Source: Streptosporangium roseum DSM 43021 (GTDB taxonomy: Bacteria; Actinomycetota; Actinomycetes; Streptosporangiales; Streptosporangiaceae). Taken from it: a stretch of DNA of 64,000 nucleotides. Under the pieces are notes generated by a model, which saw nothing but the letters and a program-made list of their open reading frames with translations, made no database searches and had not been told where the DNA came from. The stretch is from positions 806,001 through 870,000 of the forward strand of contig NC_013595.1 of NCBI RefSeq assembly GCF_000024865.1, given 5' to 3'. This document shows, in pieces, positions 41,310 to 50,161 of the stretch (its first letter is position 1; every line of letters starts with the position of its first letter). Made by a program: the position numbers and the translations under genes.

Positions 41310-42548
41310 TTGAGCAGGAAGATCTCGCAACAGCCGCCGTTCCTTCTGGTCAACGTGGTGCCGTACGCGCTGCTGGCGCTCCTCGTCGTGATCCTGATGA
41401 TCGTGGAGGACTGGGCGGGCGGCTCCTTGCTCATCGACCTCGGCCTGTGCGGGCTGGCGGCCGCGTGGATGCTCGGCATGTTCACCCTGCGTCCCGGCTG
41501 GTGGGACCGGCCACGGATCATGGGGATGTTCGTCGCGGGGCTGCTCGTGATCACCGCGGTCCTGGTGGCCCGTCACCCCGCTTTCGGGCTCTTCACCCCT
41601 GCCGCCTACGTCTACTCCTTCACGGTCCTGCGCTGGCCGTGGCGGCTGCTGGGCGTGGCCGCCGCGGCGGTCCTGGCCGGTACGGCGCAGGCGTCCGGCA
41701 TCCCCAAGACGGACGCGATCGGCCTGATGATGTACGGGATCATCGTCGCCTTCAACATCGCCATGATGTGCGGCTGCGCCTGGGTCCTGCGGCTCGCCGA
41801 GCAGGAGGAGGAGCGGCGTGAGCAGGCCCTCGAAGAGCTGAGCCGGACGAACCGGCTGCTGGAGGCGTCGCTCGCCGAGAACGCCGGCCTGCATGCCCAG
41901 CTGCTCGCCCAGGCCCGGGAGGCGGGGGTTCTCGACGAGCGCCAGCGGATGGCCCGCGAGATCCATGACACCCTGGCGCAGGGGCTCACCGGCATCATCG
42001 CGCAACTCCAGGCGGCCGAGCAGATGCACGAGGTCCCGGCGCCGTGGCGCCGGCCCTTCGGCGCCGTCAAGAACCTGGCGAGGGAGAGCCTGGCCGAGGC
42101 GCGGCGCTCGGTCGACGCGCTCCGGCCCGAGCCGCTGCAGACCGCGCGCCTGAGCGACGCGCTCGCCGGCGTCGCCGACCGGTGGTCGAAGCTGCATGGC
42201 CTGCCCGTCCAGGTCACGACGACCGGCACGGCGCGGCCGATGACGCCCGAGGCCGAGTTCGCGCTGTTGCGCACGGCGCAGGAGGCGCTGGCCAACGTGG
42301 CCAAACACGCGGGCGCGAGCAGAGTCGGGGTGACGCTGTCCTATCTGGAGCAGGAGGTGGCACTGGACGTGCGCGACGACGGCAAGGGCTTCGACCTTGC
42401 GAGCCTTGAGGCCGGCGGGTTCGGCCTGACGATCATGCGGCAGCGCGTGGAGGGGCTGTCCGGCAGCCTGCGTGTCGAGTCCGAGCCCGGCGCCGGCGCC
42501 GGCATCTCGGCCTGCGTCCCCTGTCCGCTGACCGGGAGCGGCGCATGA
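41310..42548 (+). CDS. NarL-type sensor histidine kinase
   Basis: 412 residues. About four to five membrane helices in the first 150 residues, a short coiled coil (QEEERREQALEELSRTNRLL), then a HisKA_3 dimerisation box with the phospho-accepting His in MAREIHDTLAQGLTGII, and an HATPase with QEALANVAKHAGASRV, VRDDGKGFD and GFGLTIMRQRVEGLSG. The TTG start has GAGAGGGAG just upstream, and no better start lies after the permease stop. Coupled to the response regulator by a 4-nt overlap. This LiaS/DesK-like type often senses membrane or cell-wall stress. Confidence 0.9.
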   Translation: MSRKISQQPPFLLVNVVPYALLALLVVILMIVEDWAGGSLLIDLGLCGLAAAWMLGMFTLRPGWWDRPRIMGMFVAGLLVITAVLVARHPAFGLFTPAAYVYSFTVLRWPWRLLGVAAAAVLAGTAQASGIPKTDAIGLMMYGIIVAFNIAMMCGCAWVLRLAEQEEERREQALEELSRTNRLLEASLAENAGLHAQLLAQAREAGVLDERQRMAREIHDTLAQGLTGIIAQLQAAEQMHEVPAPWRRPFGAVKNLARESLAEARRSVDALRPEPLQTARLSDALAGVADRWSKLHGLPVQVTTTGTARPMTPEAEFALLRTAQEALANVAKHAGASRVGVTLSYLEQEVALDVRDDGKGFDLASLEAGGFGLTIMRQRVEGLSGSLRVESEPGAGAGISACVPCPLTGSGA

Positions 42549-43198
42549 CCGGCACCCCGATCCGGCTGCTGATCGCCGACGACCACCCTGTTGTCAGGGA
42601 TGGGCTGAGCAGCATGTTCGCCTCCGCGCCCGGATTCGAGGTGCTGGGCGCGGCCCCGGACGGCGCCGCCGTGGTGCGGCTGGCCCAGGAACTGCGGCCG
42701 GACGTGATTCTGATGGACCTGCGCATGCCGGGCATGGACGGCCTGGCCGCGATCATCGAGCTGGCCCGGCTCGGCGTCACCGCGCGCGTGCTGGTGCTGA
42801 CGACCTACGACTCCGACACCGACGTCCTGCCGGCGATCGAGGCGGGCGCTACCGGCTACCTCCTCAAGGACTCCCCCCGGGAGGAGCTGCTGCGTGGTGC
42901 GCGGGCCGCGGCCAGGGGCGAGAGCGTGCTGGCCCCCTCGGTGGCGGCCCGGCTGATGAACCGGATGCGGGCACCCGCGCCGCAGCTGCTCAGCCCCCGC
43001 GAGCTGGAGGTCCTCGAACTCGTGGCGGCCGGGAACACCAACCGAGAGGCGGCCGTTCGGCTGTTCATCACCGAGGCCACGGTCAAGTCCCACCTGCTGA
43101 ACATCTACACCAAGCTCGGGGTGAACGACCGCGCCGCCGCCGTCACCGAGGCCTTCAACCGCGGGCTGCTCGTTCCGCGGACGCCCGGACAGCCGTGA
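42545..43198 (+). CDS. NarL/LuxR-family response regulator
   Basis: 217 residues. The receiver domain has the phosphorylation site D58 (ILMDLRMPG) and acidic pocket DD at 12-13; the output is a LuxR-type HTH (LSPREREVLELV-like LLSPRELEVLELVAAGNTNR, then VKSHLLNIYTKLGVNDRAAA). ATGA overlap with the kinase gene. It most likely controls the ABC exporter genes upstream in the same cluster. Confidence 0.93.
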   Translation: MTGTPIRLLIADDHPVVRDGLSSMFASAPGFEVLGAAPDGAAVVRLAQELRPDVILMDLRMPGMDGLAAIIELARLGVTARVLVLTTYDSDTDVLPAIEAGATGYLLKDSPREELLRGARAAARGESVLAPSVAARLMNRMRAPAPQLLSPRELEVLELVAAGNTNREAAVRLFITEATVKSHLLNIYTKLGVNDRAAAVTEAFNRGLLVPRTPGQP

Positions 43199-43256
43199 CC
43201 CGCGGACGCCTCAAGGCTTTCCGCCCAGGTGTCGAATCGGACAGCGGGGATCATGA

Positions 43257-43913
43257 ATGTTCCGACGGATCAACGGGGGCGGCGCGGTGGACTTGATCAC
43301 GGAAGTTGTCCGGGCGATCAGCGATTTACCCTTCCCCGTGGTGGGGGCGGTGGCCGCGCTCATGGCGTTCGCCGAGTCCGGCCTGGGCGTCGGGTCGATC
43401 TTTCCCGGGGAAATGGGCGTGCTGCTGCTGGGAGCCGCCGCCGGCACGCCCGTGCGGTTCGCCGTCATGCTCCTGCTCGTTGCCTTCGGTGTGACAGCAG
43501 GTGATCACGTCGGCTACCTGTTGGGCCGTCGCTACGGAGGGCGGATGCGGGAGCTGGCGGTGGTGCGGCGGCTCGGCGTGCGGCACTGGGACCGCGCCAC
43601 AGCGGCACTGCGCCGGTACGGCGCGGCGGCTGTGTTCGTCACCCGGCTGATCCCCATCGTGCGCACACTCACGCCGGCCGCGGCCGGCGCCGCCCAGGTG
43701 CGGTACGGGCGCTTCCTGCCCGCCTCGCTGGCGGGATCGCTGCTGTGGTCGGCGTTATACGTAAGCCTGGGCGCGTTCGCGGGCGCCTCCGCCGCCCACC
43801 TGGAGCAGCTGCTGGGACGCGCGTCTTGGATCCTGCTCGGTGCCCTGGCGGTGCTCGTCGTGGTGGTGAGCCTGATACGGCGCAGGCGCGCGAAGGTGAA
43901 GACATCGCGGTAA
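43257..43913 (+). CDS. DedA family membrane protein
   Basis: 218 residues. SNARE-associated/DedA fold: AFAESGLGVGSIFPGEMGVL (re-entrant loop), GDHVGYLLGRRYGGR and the signature FVTRLIPIVRTLTPAAAGAA with its functionally important arginines, followed by the last helices. DedA proteins move polyprenyl or phospholipids across the membrane in other bacteria. ATG 43257 is used; GTG 43287 is an alternative. It stands 58 bp after the response regulator. Confidence 0.87.
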   Translation: MFRRINGGGAVDLITEVVRAISDLPFPVVGAVAALMAFAESGLGVGSIFPGEMGVLLLGAAAGTPVRFAVMLLLVAFGVTAGDHVGYLLGRRYGGRMRELAVVRRLGVRHWDRATAALRRYGAAAVFVTRLIPIVRTLTPAAAGAAQVRYGRFLPASLAGSLLWSALYVSLGAFAGASAAHLEQLLGRASWILLGALAVLVVVVSLIRRRRAKVKTSR

Positions 43914-43990
43914 CCAGTCACATCCGTCCGCTCGCGCACACGGCGAGTCCACCGGCAGCGGCCCCTCGCCGCGTACCGGCCTCCCAGTGC

Positions 43991-44082
43991 TCCGCGACCG
44001 GCAAGCCGGGGTCGGTGTCACGCGTCGAGCGACTCCGCGACGGGCAAGCCGACGTCCCCGTCACGCGTCGAGCGACTCCGCG
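43991..44082. repeat. Degenerate 43-bp direct repeat overlapping the 3' end of the AfsR-like gene
   Basis: Units 43991-44033 and 44034-44076 match at about 37 of 43 positions. The 23-mer from 44017 recurs exactly at 44060-44082 (core CACGCGTCGAGCGACTCCGC), where it encodes the last residues of the AfsR-like protein. The gene end has therefore been copied downstream. Confidence 0.85.
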
Positions 44083-47000
44083 TCGGTGTCCGGGCCCAGG
44101 ACGGCGCCCTGTTCGAACCCGGCTTCGAAGCCCGCTTCTCCCAGTGCCGCCTGAAGCGCCGCGGTGATCCGGTCCACGTCACCGCGTTCGGCCGCCGGCA
44201 GCGGCGCGCCCACCGAGGCGCGGGCCGCGGACGCCGCACCGAGCAGGCGCGCGGCCCGCACGGGGTGACCGGCGAGGGCCCGCGCCCCGGCGAGCCCCTC
44301 CAAGGCCAGGGCGAGCGCCCGCGGATCGCCGGTGTCCCGGGCCGCGGCCAGCCCTTCCAGGTGCAGCGCCAGCGCCGTCTCCGCATCCCCGCGCAGCTCC
44401 GCGACAAAGCCGAGCTCGGCCAGGATCAGTGCAGCCCCGTACTCCGCGTCGAACTGCCGGTTCCACTCCAGCCAGCGGCGCAGATACGACTCCGCTCGGT
44501 CGAGCCGACCCTGCCGGCGCGCCCCCAGGGCAAGCCCGACCTCGGCGAACTCCTCGGCCGGCTTGTCCCCCTGCTCGACGGCAAGGCGCCGGCCCCGCTC
44601 GTGGAACTCCTCGGCCCCGGCGTGGTCGCCGGTCAGCAGGGTGATCCTGCCAAGCTCGGACCAGCGCATCGAGGCGTCGGTCCACAGCCCCAGATCCTCG
44701 GCCATCCGCAGCCCCTCCCGGTGCAGGCGAGCGGCCCGCGGATAGTCGCCCTCGATCTCCGCGACCCGCCCGAGCACGGCCGTCGCCTGCACCTGCCCCC
44801 ACCGGTCACCAGCCTCAAGGAAGAGTTCGAGACTCTCCTCGCCCTCGCGCCGGGAAGCCTTCAGGTCGCCGCACACATACGTCTGCATGCCCCGGGTGCT
44901 GAGCCCCGCGGCGATTCCCCAGCGGTCGCCGAGCGCCCGGGACTCGGTCAGCACCCGGTTCAGCAGTTCCTCGCCCACCGCGAAGTCGCCGAACCGGGTG
45001 ACCGCGAAACCGAGCAGCCAGCCCGCCCTGGTCCGCTCGTGCGGGTCGCGGATGCCCTCGTACACCTCGAGGACGGCCCGGCTGCGGCGCGCCGGACCGT
45101 TCGGGGCGCCCGACAGCAGGCTCATCCCGGTGTGCCAGGCCACGGTGCCCGACCGGTCCGGCACCCGGCGGGCCGCGGAGTCCGCCGCGCCCTCACCGCA
45201 TCCGGGAGGATCCTCGGGCAGGGCGAGGGCCAGGGTGAGGTAGCGGTTGGCCTCGCTGAGGCGGCCACGCAGGAACCAGTACCAAACCATCGCGTGGACA
45301 AGCCGGCGCATCAGGCGACCGTCGCCGTCCGCGGCGGCGCTGTCGAGCGTGCTGCGGATATTGGCGGTCTCGGCGTCCAGGCGCCGCAGCCAGTGCTGCT
45401 GATCGGCGCCGCGCAGAAAGGCGTCGGCCCGCTCGGCGAACGCCACGTAGTAGTGCGCGTGGGCGCGCCGTACCCGCTCGTACTCGCTCTCCCGCAGCCG
45501 CCCCGAAAGGTACGCCGACACCGACTCGAGCAGCCGGTACCGGGTGCCGTCGGCCTCATGGGCGACCAGCACGAGGGAACGGTCGACCAGACGGGTCAGC
45601 AGGTCCAGGACCTCGGCGGGTTTCACGCCGGCACCGGCGCAGACGGCCTCGGCGGCCTCCAGGGTGCAGCCGTCGGAGTGGACGGCGAGCCGGCGCAGCA
45701 CCGCCTGCTCGGCCGCGGTGAGCAGTTCCCAGCTCCAGTCGATCATCGCGCGCAAGGTCTGCTGCCGCGCCGGGGCACCCCGATGGCCGCCGGTGAGCAG
45801 CCGGAACCGGTCGTCCAGGCGCCTGGCCAGCTCACCCACGCCAAGGACCCGTACCCGGGTCGACGCCAGCTCCAGGGCCAGCGGAATCCCGTCGAGCCGG
45901 CGGCAGATGGCGGCGACCGCACGGGCGTTGTCGTCGGAGAGGGCGAAGCCGGGCGAGGCCGCCACAGCACGTTCGAGGAACAACTGCACCGCGCTCGACG
46001 TGCGCAGCACCGCCTGGTCGGCCGAGTCCGCGGGCAGATCAAGCGGGGGCACCGGCCACACCTGCTCGCCCGAGATGCCCAGCGGTTCCTGGCTGGTGGC
46101 GAGAATCCGTACGCCCGGGGCGTCCCGCAGCAGCGCCTGGGCCAGGCCCGCGGCGGCCTCGATGACGTGCTCGCAGTTGTCCAGGACCAGCAGCAGGCGC
46201 TGGGCGCGGAGCGCGTCGGACAGGCGGTCGAGCAGCGTGCGCGCCCGCCCGCCCGGCAGCGGGCCAGGACTGGCGTCGTCGCGGACTCCCAGCGTCGCGG
46301 CCACCACCTCGGCCAGTTCATCGCCCGTGGTGGCCGCACCGGATTCGGTGGACACGGCTTGGGCGGCCAGCTCCACCAGCCAGACACCGTCCGCGTAGGA
46401 ATCGGTCAGGCCGGTCGCCACCTCCACCGCCAGGCGCGTCTTGCCGACTCCGCCGGGCCCCGTCAACGTCACCAGGCGGCCCGTCGCGATCAGGGCGCGG
46501 ACCTCCTCCAAAGAGTCCGACCGTCCGATCAGGCCGGTGGCAGGGGTGGGCAGGTTGGTGTGGCGGCGCGGGGCGGACGCGGGTGCCGGGACGGCCCGCA
46601 GGGACGGGTCCTGCTGCAGGATCTCCCGTTGCAGGGCGGCCAGTTCAGGACCCGGCTCAAGGCCCAGTTCCTCCTCCAGGTGGCGGCGTAGATCCCGATA
46701 GCTGTCCAGGGCCTCGCTCGCCCGGCCCGCGCCGTACAGGGCCCGCATATGGGCCGCGCGCAGCCGCTCCCGGAGCGGGTGGCGGTCCGTCAAGTCGCCG
46801 AGTTCCCCGGCGAGAAGACCGTGCTCGCCCAACTGGAGGCGGGCCTCGGCCTGTTCCTCGAGGGCCAGCAGGCGCTGCTCCTCCAAGCGCGTGCCGGCCG
46901 CGCGCGCGAAGTCCTCGTCGATGAAATCGGCGAAGGCGGGGCCGCGCCACAACGCCAGCGCCTCGGTGAGCAGTTCGGCGCGCTCGCGGGGGCCGGCGGC

Positions 47001-47339
47001 GGTACGGGCCCGTGTGGTGAGCGCGGTGAACCGGCCTGCGTCCACGACCTCGTCCGCCACTTCGAGGACGTAGCCGAGGGCCCGGTGCGCCACGAGGCCC
47101 TGCCCCACGGACCGGGCGAGCACCCGCCGCAGCCGCGACACCAGGGTCTGCAGGGCACCCGTGGGGTTCGCCGGCGGTGCGTCGCCCCACAGTTCGTCCA
47201 CGAGCCGGTCGGCGGAGACCACCTGCCCCGGGGCCGTCAGCAGAGCCGCGAGCAGTGAGCGCACCTTCGACTCCGGAACCGCCAAAAGTTCGCCGTCCGC
47301 CGACCAGACGGCAAGCGGACCCAATACCCCGAAACGCAT
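44061..47339 (-). CDS. AfsR/SARP-family regulator with BTAD and STAND ATPase domains
   Basis: 1092 residues. OmpR-like DNA-binding domain (1-95; KVRSLLAALLTAPGQVVSAD, ALQTLVSRLRRVLARSVGQG), BTAD (about 98-245), then an NB-ARC-like ATPase with Walker A GPGGVGKTRLA (about 338) and Walker B RLLLVLDNCEHV, a winged-helix part, and C-terminal TPR-like helices. AfsR-type proteins activate secondary-metabolite or stress genes. The ATG has no Shine-Dalgarno, but TACGGT ends 6 nt upstream, so it is probably leaderless. It is divergent from an SDR/exporter/nitroreductase operon, its likely target. Confidence 0.9.
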   Translation of the reverse strand: MRFGVLGPLAVWSADGELLAVPESKVRSLLAALLTAPGQVVSADRLVDELWGDAPPANPTGALQTLVSRLRRVLARSVGQGLVAHRALGYVLEVADEVVDAGRFTALTTRARTAAGPRERAELLTEALALWRGPAFADFIDEDFARAAGTRLEEQRLLALEEQAEARLQLGEHGLLAGELGDLTDRHPLRERLRAAHMRALYGAGRASEALDSYRDLRRHLEEELGLEPGPELAALQREILQQDPSLRAVPAPASAPRRHTNLPTPATGLIGRSDSLEEVRALIATGRLVTLTGPGGVGKTRLAVEVATGLTDSYADGVWLVELAAQAVSTESGAATTGDELAEVVAATLGVRDDASPGPLPGGRARTLLDRLSDALRAQRLLLVLDNCEHVIEAAAGLAQALLRDAPGVRILATSQEPLGISGEQVWPVPPLDLPADSADQAVLRTSSAVQLFLERAVAASPGFALSDDNARAVAAICRRLDGIPLALELASTRVRVLGVGELARRLDDRFRLLTGGHRGAPARQQTLRAMIDWSWELLTAAEQAVLRRLAVHSDGCTLEAAEAVCAGAGVKPAEVLDLLTRLVDRSLVLVAHEADGTRYRLLESVSAYLSGRLRESEYERVRRAHAHYYVAFAERADAFLRGADQQHWLRRLDAETANIRSTLDSAAADGDGRLMRRLVHAMVWYWFLRGRLSEANRYLTLALALPEDPPGCGEGAADSAARRVPDRSGTVAWHTGMSLLSGAPNGPARRSRAVLEVYEGIRDPHERTRAGWLLGFAVTRFGDFAVGEELLNRVLTESRALGDRWGIAAGLSTRGMQTYVCGDLKASRREGEESLELFLEAGDRWGQVQATAVLGRVAEIEGDYPRAARLHREGLRMAEDLGLWTDASMRWSELGRITLLTGDHAGAEEFHERGRRLAVEQGDKPAEEFAEVGLALGARRQGRLDRAESYLRRWLEWNRQFDAEYGAALILAELGFVAELRGDAETALALHLEGLAAARDTGDPRALALALEGLAGARALAGHPVRAARLLGAASAARASVGAPLPAAERGDVDRITAALQAALGEAGFEAGFEQGAVLGPDTDAESLDA

Positions 47340-47351
47340 GGACTCACCGTA
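47340..47351 (-). promoter_or_regulatory. Putative -10 of the leaderless AfsR-like gene
   Basis: Minus-strand TACGGT (47351-47346), then 6 nt and the ATG at 47339. The 156-bp divergent gap to the SDR gene must also hold the promoter of that operon. Confidence 0.5.
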
Positions 47352-47495
47352 CGGCCAAGCGGTCATCGCCCGGTGTGTCAGCGCACCGCAAGCGGACCGA
47401 CAGAAAACCGCGAGACCAAGCCCGCATTCTCTGCGTACCGGTCGAAACCGGCGCACCACGCGCACCTCGCACGCTGTCTGACCAGGGAGTCAATG

Positions 47496-48257
47496 ATGGG
47501 CAAGTTCGCAGGCAAGAAGGCCGTCGTCACGGGCGGTACCCACGGGATGGGCCTGGCCATTGTCCAGGCGCTCCTGGACGGTGGGGCCGAGGTTGTCCTC
47601 ACGGGCCGCAACGAGACGAAGATCGAGGAGGCGCGCACCGAGCTGAAGTCGGACTCCGCGCATGTCGTACGCTCCGACGCGGCGAGCATGGCCGACATCC
47701 GCGCCCTCGCAGGCACCGTGCGGGACAAGCTCGGCCGGATCGACTACCTCTTCGTCAACCACGGCATCGCCGAGGTGCAGACGCTTGAGGAGGTCACCGA
47801 GGACTCCTGGGACCGGCACTTCGCCGTCAATGCCAAGGGCGCCTTCTTCACGGTGCAGAGCCTGTCAGCGCTGATCAACGACGGCGGGGCGATCGTCTTC
47901 ACCACCGTCGCCAACGACCTGATCTTCCCCGGCCTGAGCGCCTACTCCGGCTCCAAGGAAGCGGTGCGGGCGATCTCCCACGTTCTCGCGGCCGAGTTCC
48001 TGCCTCGCAAGATCCGCGTCAACTCCGTCGCCCCCGGCTACATCAAGACCCCGACCATGGGCGTCGCCGGGCTGACCGAGGAAGAACGCCGGGAGTTCGA
48101 GCGGCAGGGCAGCGAGACCACTCCGCTGAAGCGCAACGGCACCGTCGAGGAGGTCGCCGCGGCCGCGCTCTTCCTGGCCGCCGACGCGACCTTCACCACC
48201 AACGTCGAATTCCCGGTCGACGGCGGGTTCGCCCAGGGCCTCAGCGGCGCGCACTGA
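47496..48257 (+). CDS. Short-chain dehydrogenase/reductase
   Basis: 253 residues. NAD(P)-binding TGGTHGMG (residues 12-19), NHG strand motif, and active site YSGSK (YxxxK). At the position of the usual catalytic Ser, 13 residues before the Tyr, there is Thr (FTTVAND), which may lower or change activity. The C-terminal PVDGGFAQG is standard. AGGGAG lies 6 nt before ATG 47496; an adjacent ATG at 47493 would be only 3 nt away. First gene of an operon divergent from the AfsR-like regulator. Confidence 0.9.
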   Translation: MGKFAGKKAVVTGGTHGMGLAIVQALLDGGAEVVLTGRNETKIEEARTELKSDSAHVVRSDAASMADIRALAGTVRDKLGRIDYLFVNHGIAEVQTLEEVTEDSWDRHFAVNAKGAFFTVQSLSALINDGGAIVFTTVANDLIFPGLSAYSGSKEAVRAISHVLAAEFLPRKIRVNSVAPGYIKTPTMGVAGLTEEERREFERQGSETTPLKRNGTVEEVAAAALFLAADATFTTNVEFPVDGGFAQGLSGAH

Positions 48258-48276
48258 GGCAGGCCCCGCTTCCCCA

Positions 48277-48308
48277 GCCGCCGCCCCGCCCATGTGCGGG
48301 GCGGCGGC
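48277..48308 (+). terminator. Strong hairpin between SDR and exporter genes
   Basis: GCCGCCGCCCCGC (48277-48289) and GCGGGGCGGCGGC (48296-48308) form a 13-bp perfect stem with a 6-nt loop in the 81-bp gap between the two genes. It may terminate part of the transcripts and so set the ratio of SDR to exporter. Confidence 0.65.
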
Positions 48309-48338
48309 CCATGAACAGAGAACCGAAAGGTCATACCC

Positions 48339-49919
48339 ATGACTTCGAGTAGTGCCGTGAGCGGCACGCGGGCCGGTCGGCGGGAGTGGGCCGGGCTCGC
48401 GATGCTTGCCCTGCCCAGCATCCTGCTGTCGCTGGACGTGACCCTCCTGCATCTGGCGGTGCCGCACCTGGGAGCGGCGCTCGCACCCAGCAGTACCCAG
48501 ATGCTGTGGATCATCGATATCTACGCCTTCATGATCGCCGGGTTCCTGGTCACCGCGGGCACCCTGGGCGACCGTATCGGCCGGCGCAAGCTGCTGCTCG
48601 GCGGTGGGCTGGCCTTCGGTGCCGCCTCGCTGCTCGCCGCCTACGCCGGCAGCGCCGAGATGCTGATCGTCGCCCGGGCTCTGCTCGGCATCGCGGGCGC
48701 GACCCTCATGCCCTCCACGCTCGCTCTGATCAGCAACATGTTCCAGGATCCCAAGCAGCGGGGCACCGCCATCGGGATCTGGGCCGCCAGCTTCTCCGTG
48801 GGCATCGCGCTCGGCCCGGTGGTCGGCGGGGCCATGCTGGAGGCGTTCTGGTGGGGCTCGGTCTTCCTCCTCGCCGTCCCCGTGATGGCTCTGCTGCTGA
48901 TCACCGGACCGCTGCTGCTGCCCGAGTACAAGGACGAGAACGCGGGCCGGATCGATCTACCCAGCGTCGCCCTGTCCCTCGCCGCCATCCTGCCCGCCGT
49001 CTACGGCGTCAAGGAGATCGCCAAGCACGGTATGCAGAGCGCGCCCCTGATCGCACTGGTGGTCGGCCTGGTCTTCGGCATCGTCTTCACCCGCCGCCAG
49101 CTACGGCTTGAGAACCCGATGCTGGATCTGAGCCTGTTCCGCAGCCGGGCCTTCAGCGTCGCCCTCGGCGTGATGCTCTTCGCCGCCGTCGCCATGGGCG
49201 GCATCTACCTCTTCGTCACCCAGTACCTGCAGATGGTCGCGGGACTCTCGCCGCTGAGGGCGGGCCTGTGGCTGCTGCCCGCCGCGGGGCTCCTGATCGC
49301 CTCGTCGATGCTCGCCCCGATCGCGGCCCGCCGGATCCGCCCCGGCATCGTCACCGCTGTCGGACTGATTCTTTCCGCCATCGGCTACTTCATCCTCACC
49401 CAGGCCGACGCCGGCGACAACGGGCTGGCCTACGTCGTCATCGGCTTCAGCTTCATCTACACCGGCATCGGCCCCGTGATGGGCCTGAGCGTCTCGCTCA
49501 TCGTCGGCTCCGCGCCCCCGGAGAAGGCCGGTGCCGCCTCCGCCCTGCAGCAGACCAGCAGCGACCTGGGCCTCGCGGTCGGCATCGCGGCCCTGGGCAG
49601 CCTCGGCACCGCCGTCTACCGCAACGGCGTCGCCGGCGAACTCCCCGCCGACATCCCGGCCGAGGTGGCCGACACCAGCCGCGACACCCTCGCCCGGGCC
49701 CTGGACGCCACCCGTGACCTGCCCGGATCGATGGTCGACCAGATCGTCACACCCGCCCGCGATGCCTTCACATCCGGCCTTAATGTCGTCGCCCTCATCG
49801 GAGCGATTCTGGTCACCGCACTCACGATCCTCGCCCTCACCATGCTCCGCCACGTGGCCCCCACCAACGCGGCCGCGGCGCAGCCCGAGGAGATCCCCCT
49901 CAAGAAGGCACTCAGATGA
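48339..49919 (+). CDS. DHA2-type MFS multidrug exporter (14 helices)
   Basis: 526 residues with 14 hydrophobic segments, as in QacA/SmvA/EmrB-type proton antiporters. Visible motifs: SLDVTLLHLAVPHLGAAL (helix 1, motif D1 region), GDRIGRRKLLLGG (motif A) and GIWAASFSVGIALGPVVGGA (motif C, antiporter). It probably exports a lipophilic, often cationic, compound. GAAAGG precedes the ATG. The stop overlaps the start of the 81-residue gene (ATGA). The operon context with a nitroreductase and SDR suggests detoxification or export of a natural product. Confidence 0.93.
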   Translation: MTSSSAVSGTRAGRREWAGLAMLALPSILLSLDVTLLHLAVPHLGAALAPSSTQMLWIIDIYAFMIAGFLVTAGTLGDRIGRRKLLLGGGLAFGAASLLAAYAGSAEMLIVARALLGIAGATLMPSTLALISNMFQDPKQRGTAIGIWAASFSVGIALGPVVGGAMLEAFWWGSVFLLAVPVMALLLITGPLLLPEYKDENAGRIDLPSVALSLAAILPAVYGVKEIAKHGMQSAPLIALVVGLVFGIVFTRRQLRLENPMLDLSLFRSRAFSVALGVMLFAAVAMGGIYLFVTQYLQMVAGLSPLRAGLWLLPAAGLLIASSMLAPIAARRIRPGIVTAVGLILSAIGYFILTQADAGDNGLAYVVIGFSFIYTGIGPVMGLSVSLIVGSAPPEKAGAASALQQTSSDLGLAVGIAALGSLGTAVYRNGVAGELPADIPAEVADTSRDTLARALDATRDLPGSMVDQIVTPARDAFTSGLNVVALIGAILVTALTILALTMLRHVAPTNAAAAQPEEIPLKKALR

Positions 49920-50161
49920 TTTCTCGCCCCTCCACCGCTGGGCGGCACGCGGCTCCGCGCTCCGTACCCAAGGCATCAGGCGCAACTACGCCTGACAGCG
50001 CACCAGGCGCAGGCGCATCTGCGGGCCGTACCGCCCAGGCCACCGCGGACGGCACGGCCGACGTGCTCATCATGGACGCCGGATACGCCGGCGGCACGCC
50101 CGAGCGTGAGCTCACGGTCGATGACGAGTTCATCCAGGGCATCACCGCCGGAGACCACTGA
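49916..50161 (+). CDS. 81-residue protein of unknown function in exporter operon
   Basis: I do not recognise the family. The first 50 residues are Ala/Pro/Thr/Ser-rich and probably disordered; the last 32 (VLIMDAGYAGGTPERELTVD, then DEFIQGITAGDH) look more ordered and acidic. There is no signal peptide, membrane helix or cysteine. It overlaps the exporter stop by 4 nt and the nitroreductase start by 1 nt (TGATG), so it is translated within the operon. It might be a small accessory protein of the exporter or a peptide precursor, but neither has direct support. Confidence 0.6.
   Translation: MISRPSTAGRHAAPRSVPKASGATTPDSAPGAGASAGRTAQATADGTADVLIMDAGYAGGTPERELTVDDEFIQGITAGDH

Noticed and set aside
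44265..46691. 808-codon plus-strand frame opposite the AfsR-like gene
   Set aside because: Same kind of shadow; the minus strand has intact BTAD and Walker motifs.
49616..49948. Minus-strand frame over the exporter end and the 81-residue gene
   Set aside because: It has no ribosome site, and the plus-strand frames are linked by start-stop overlaps in an operon.
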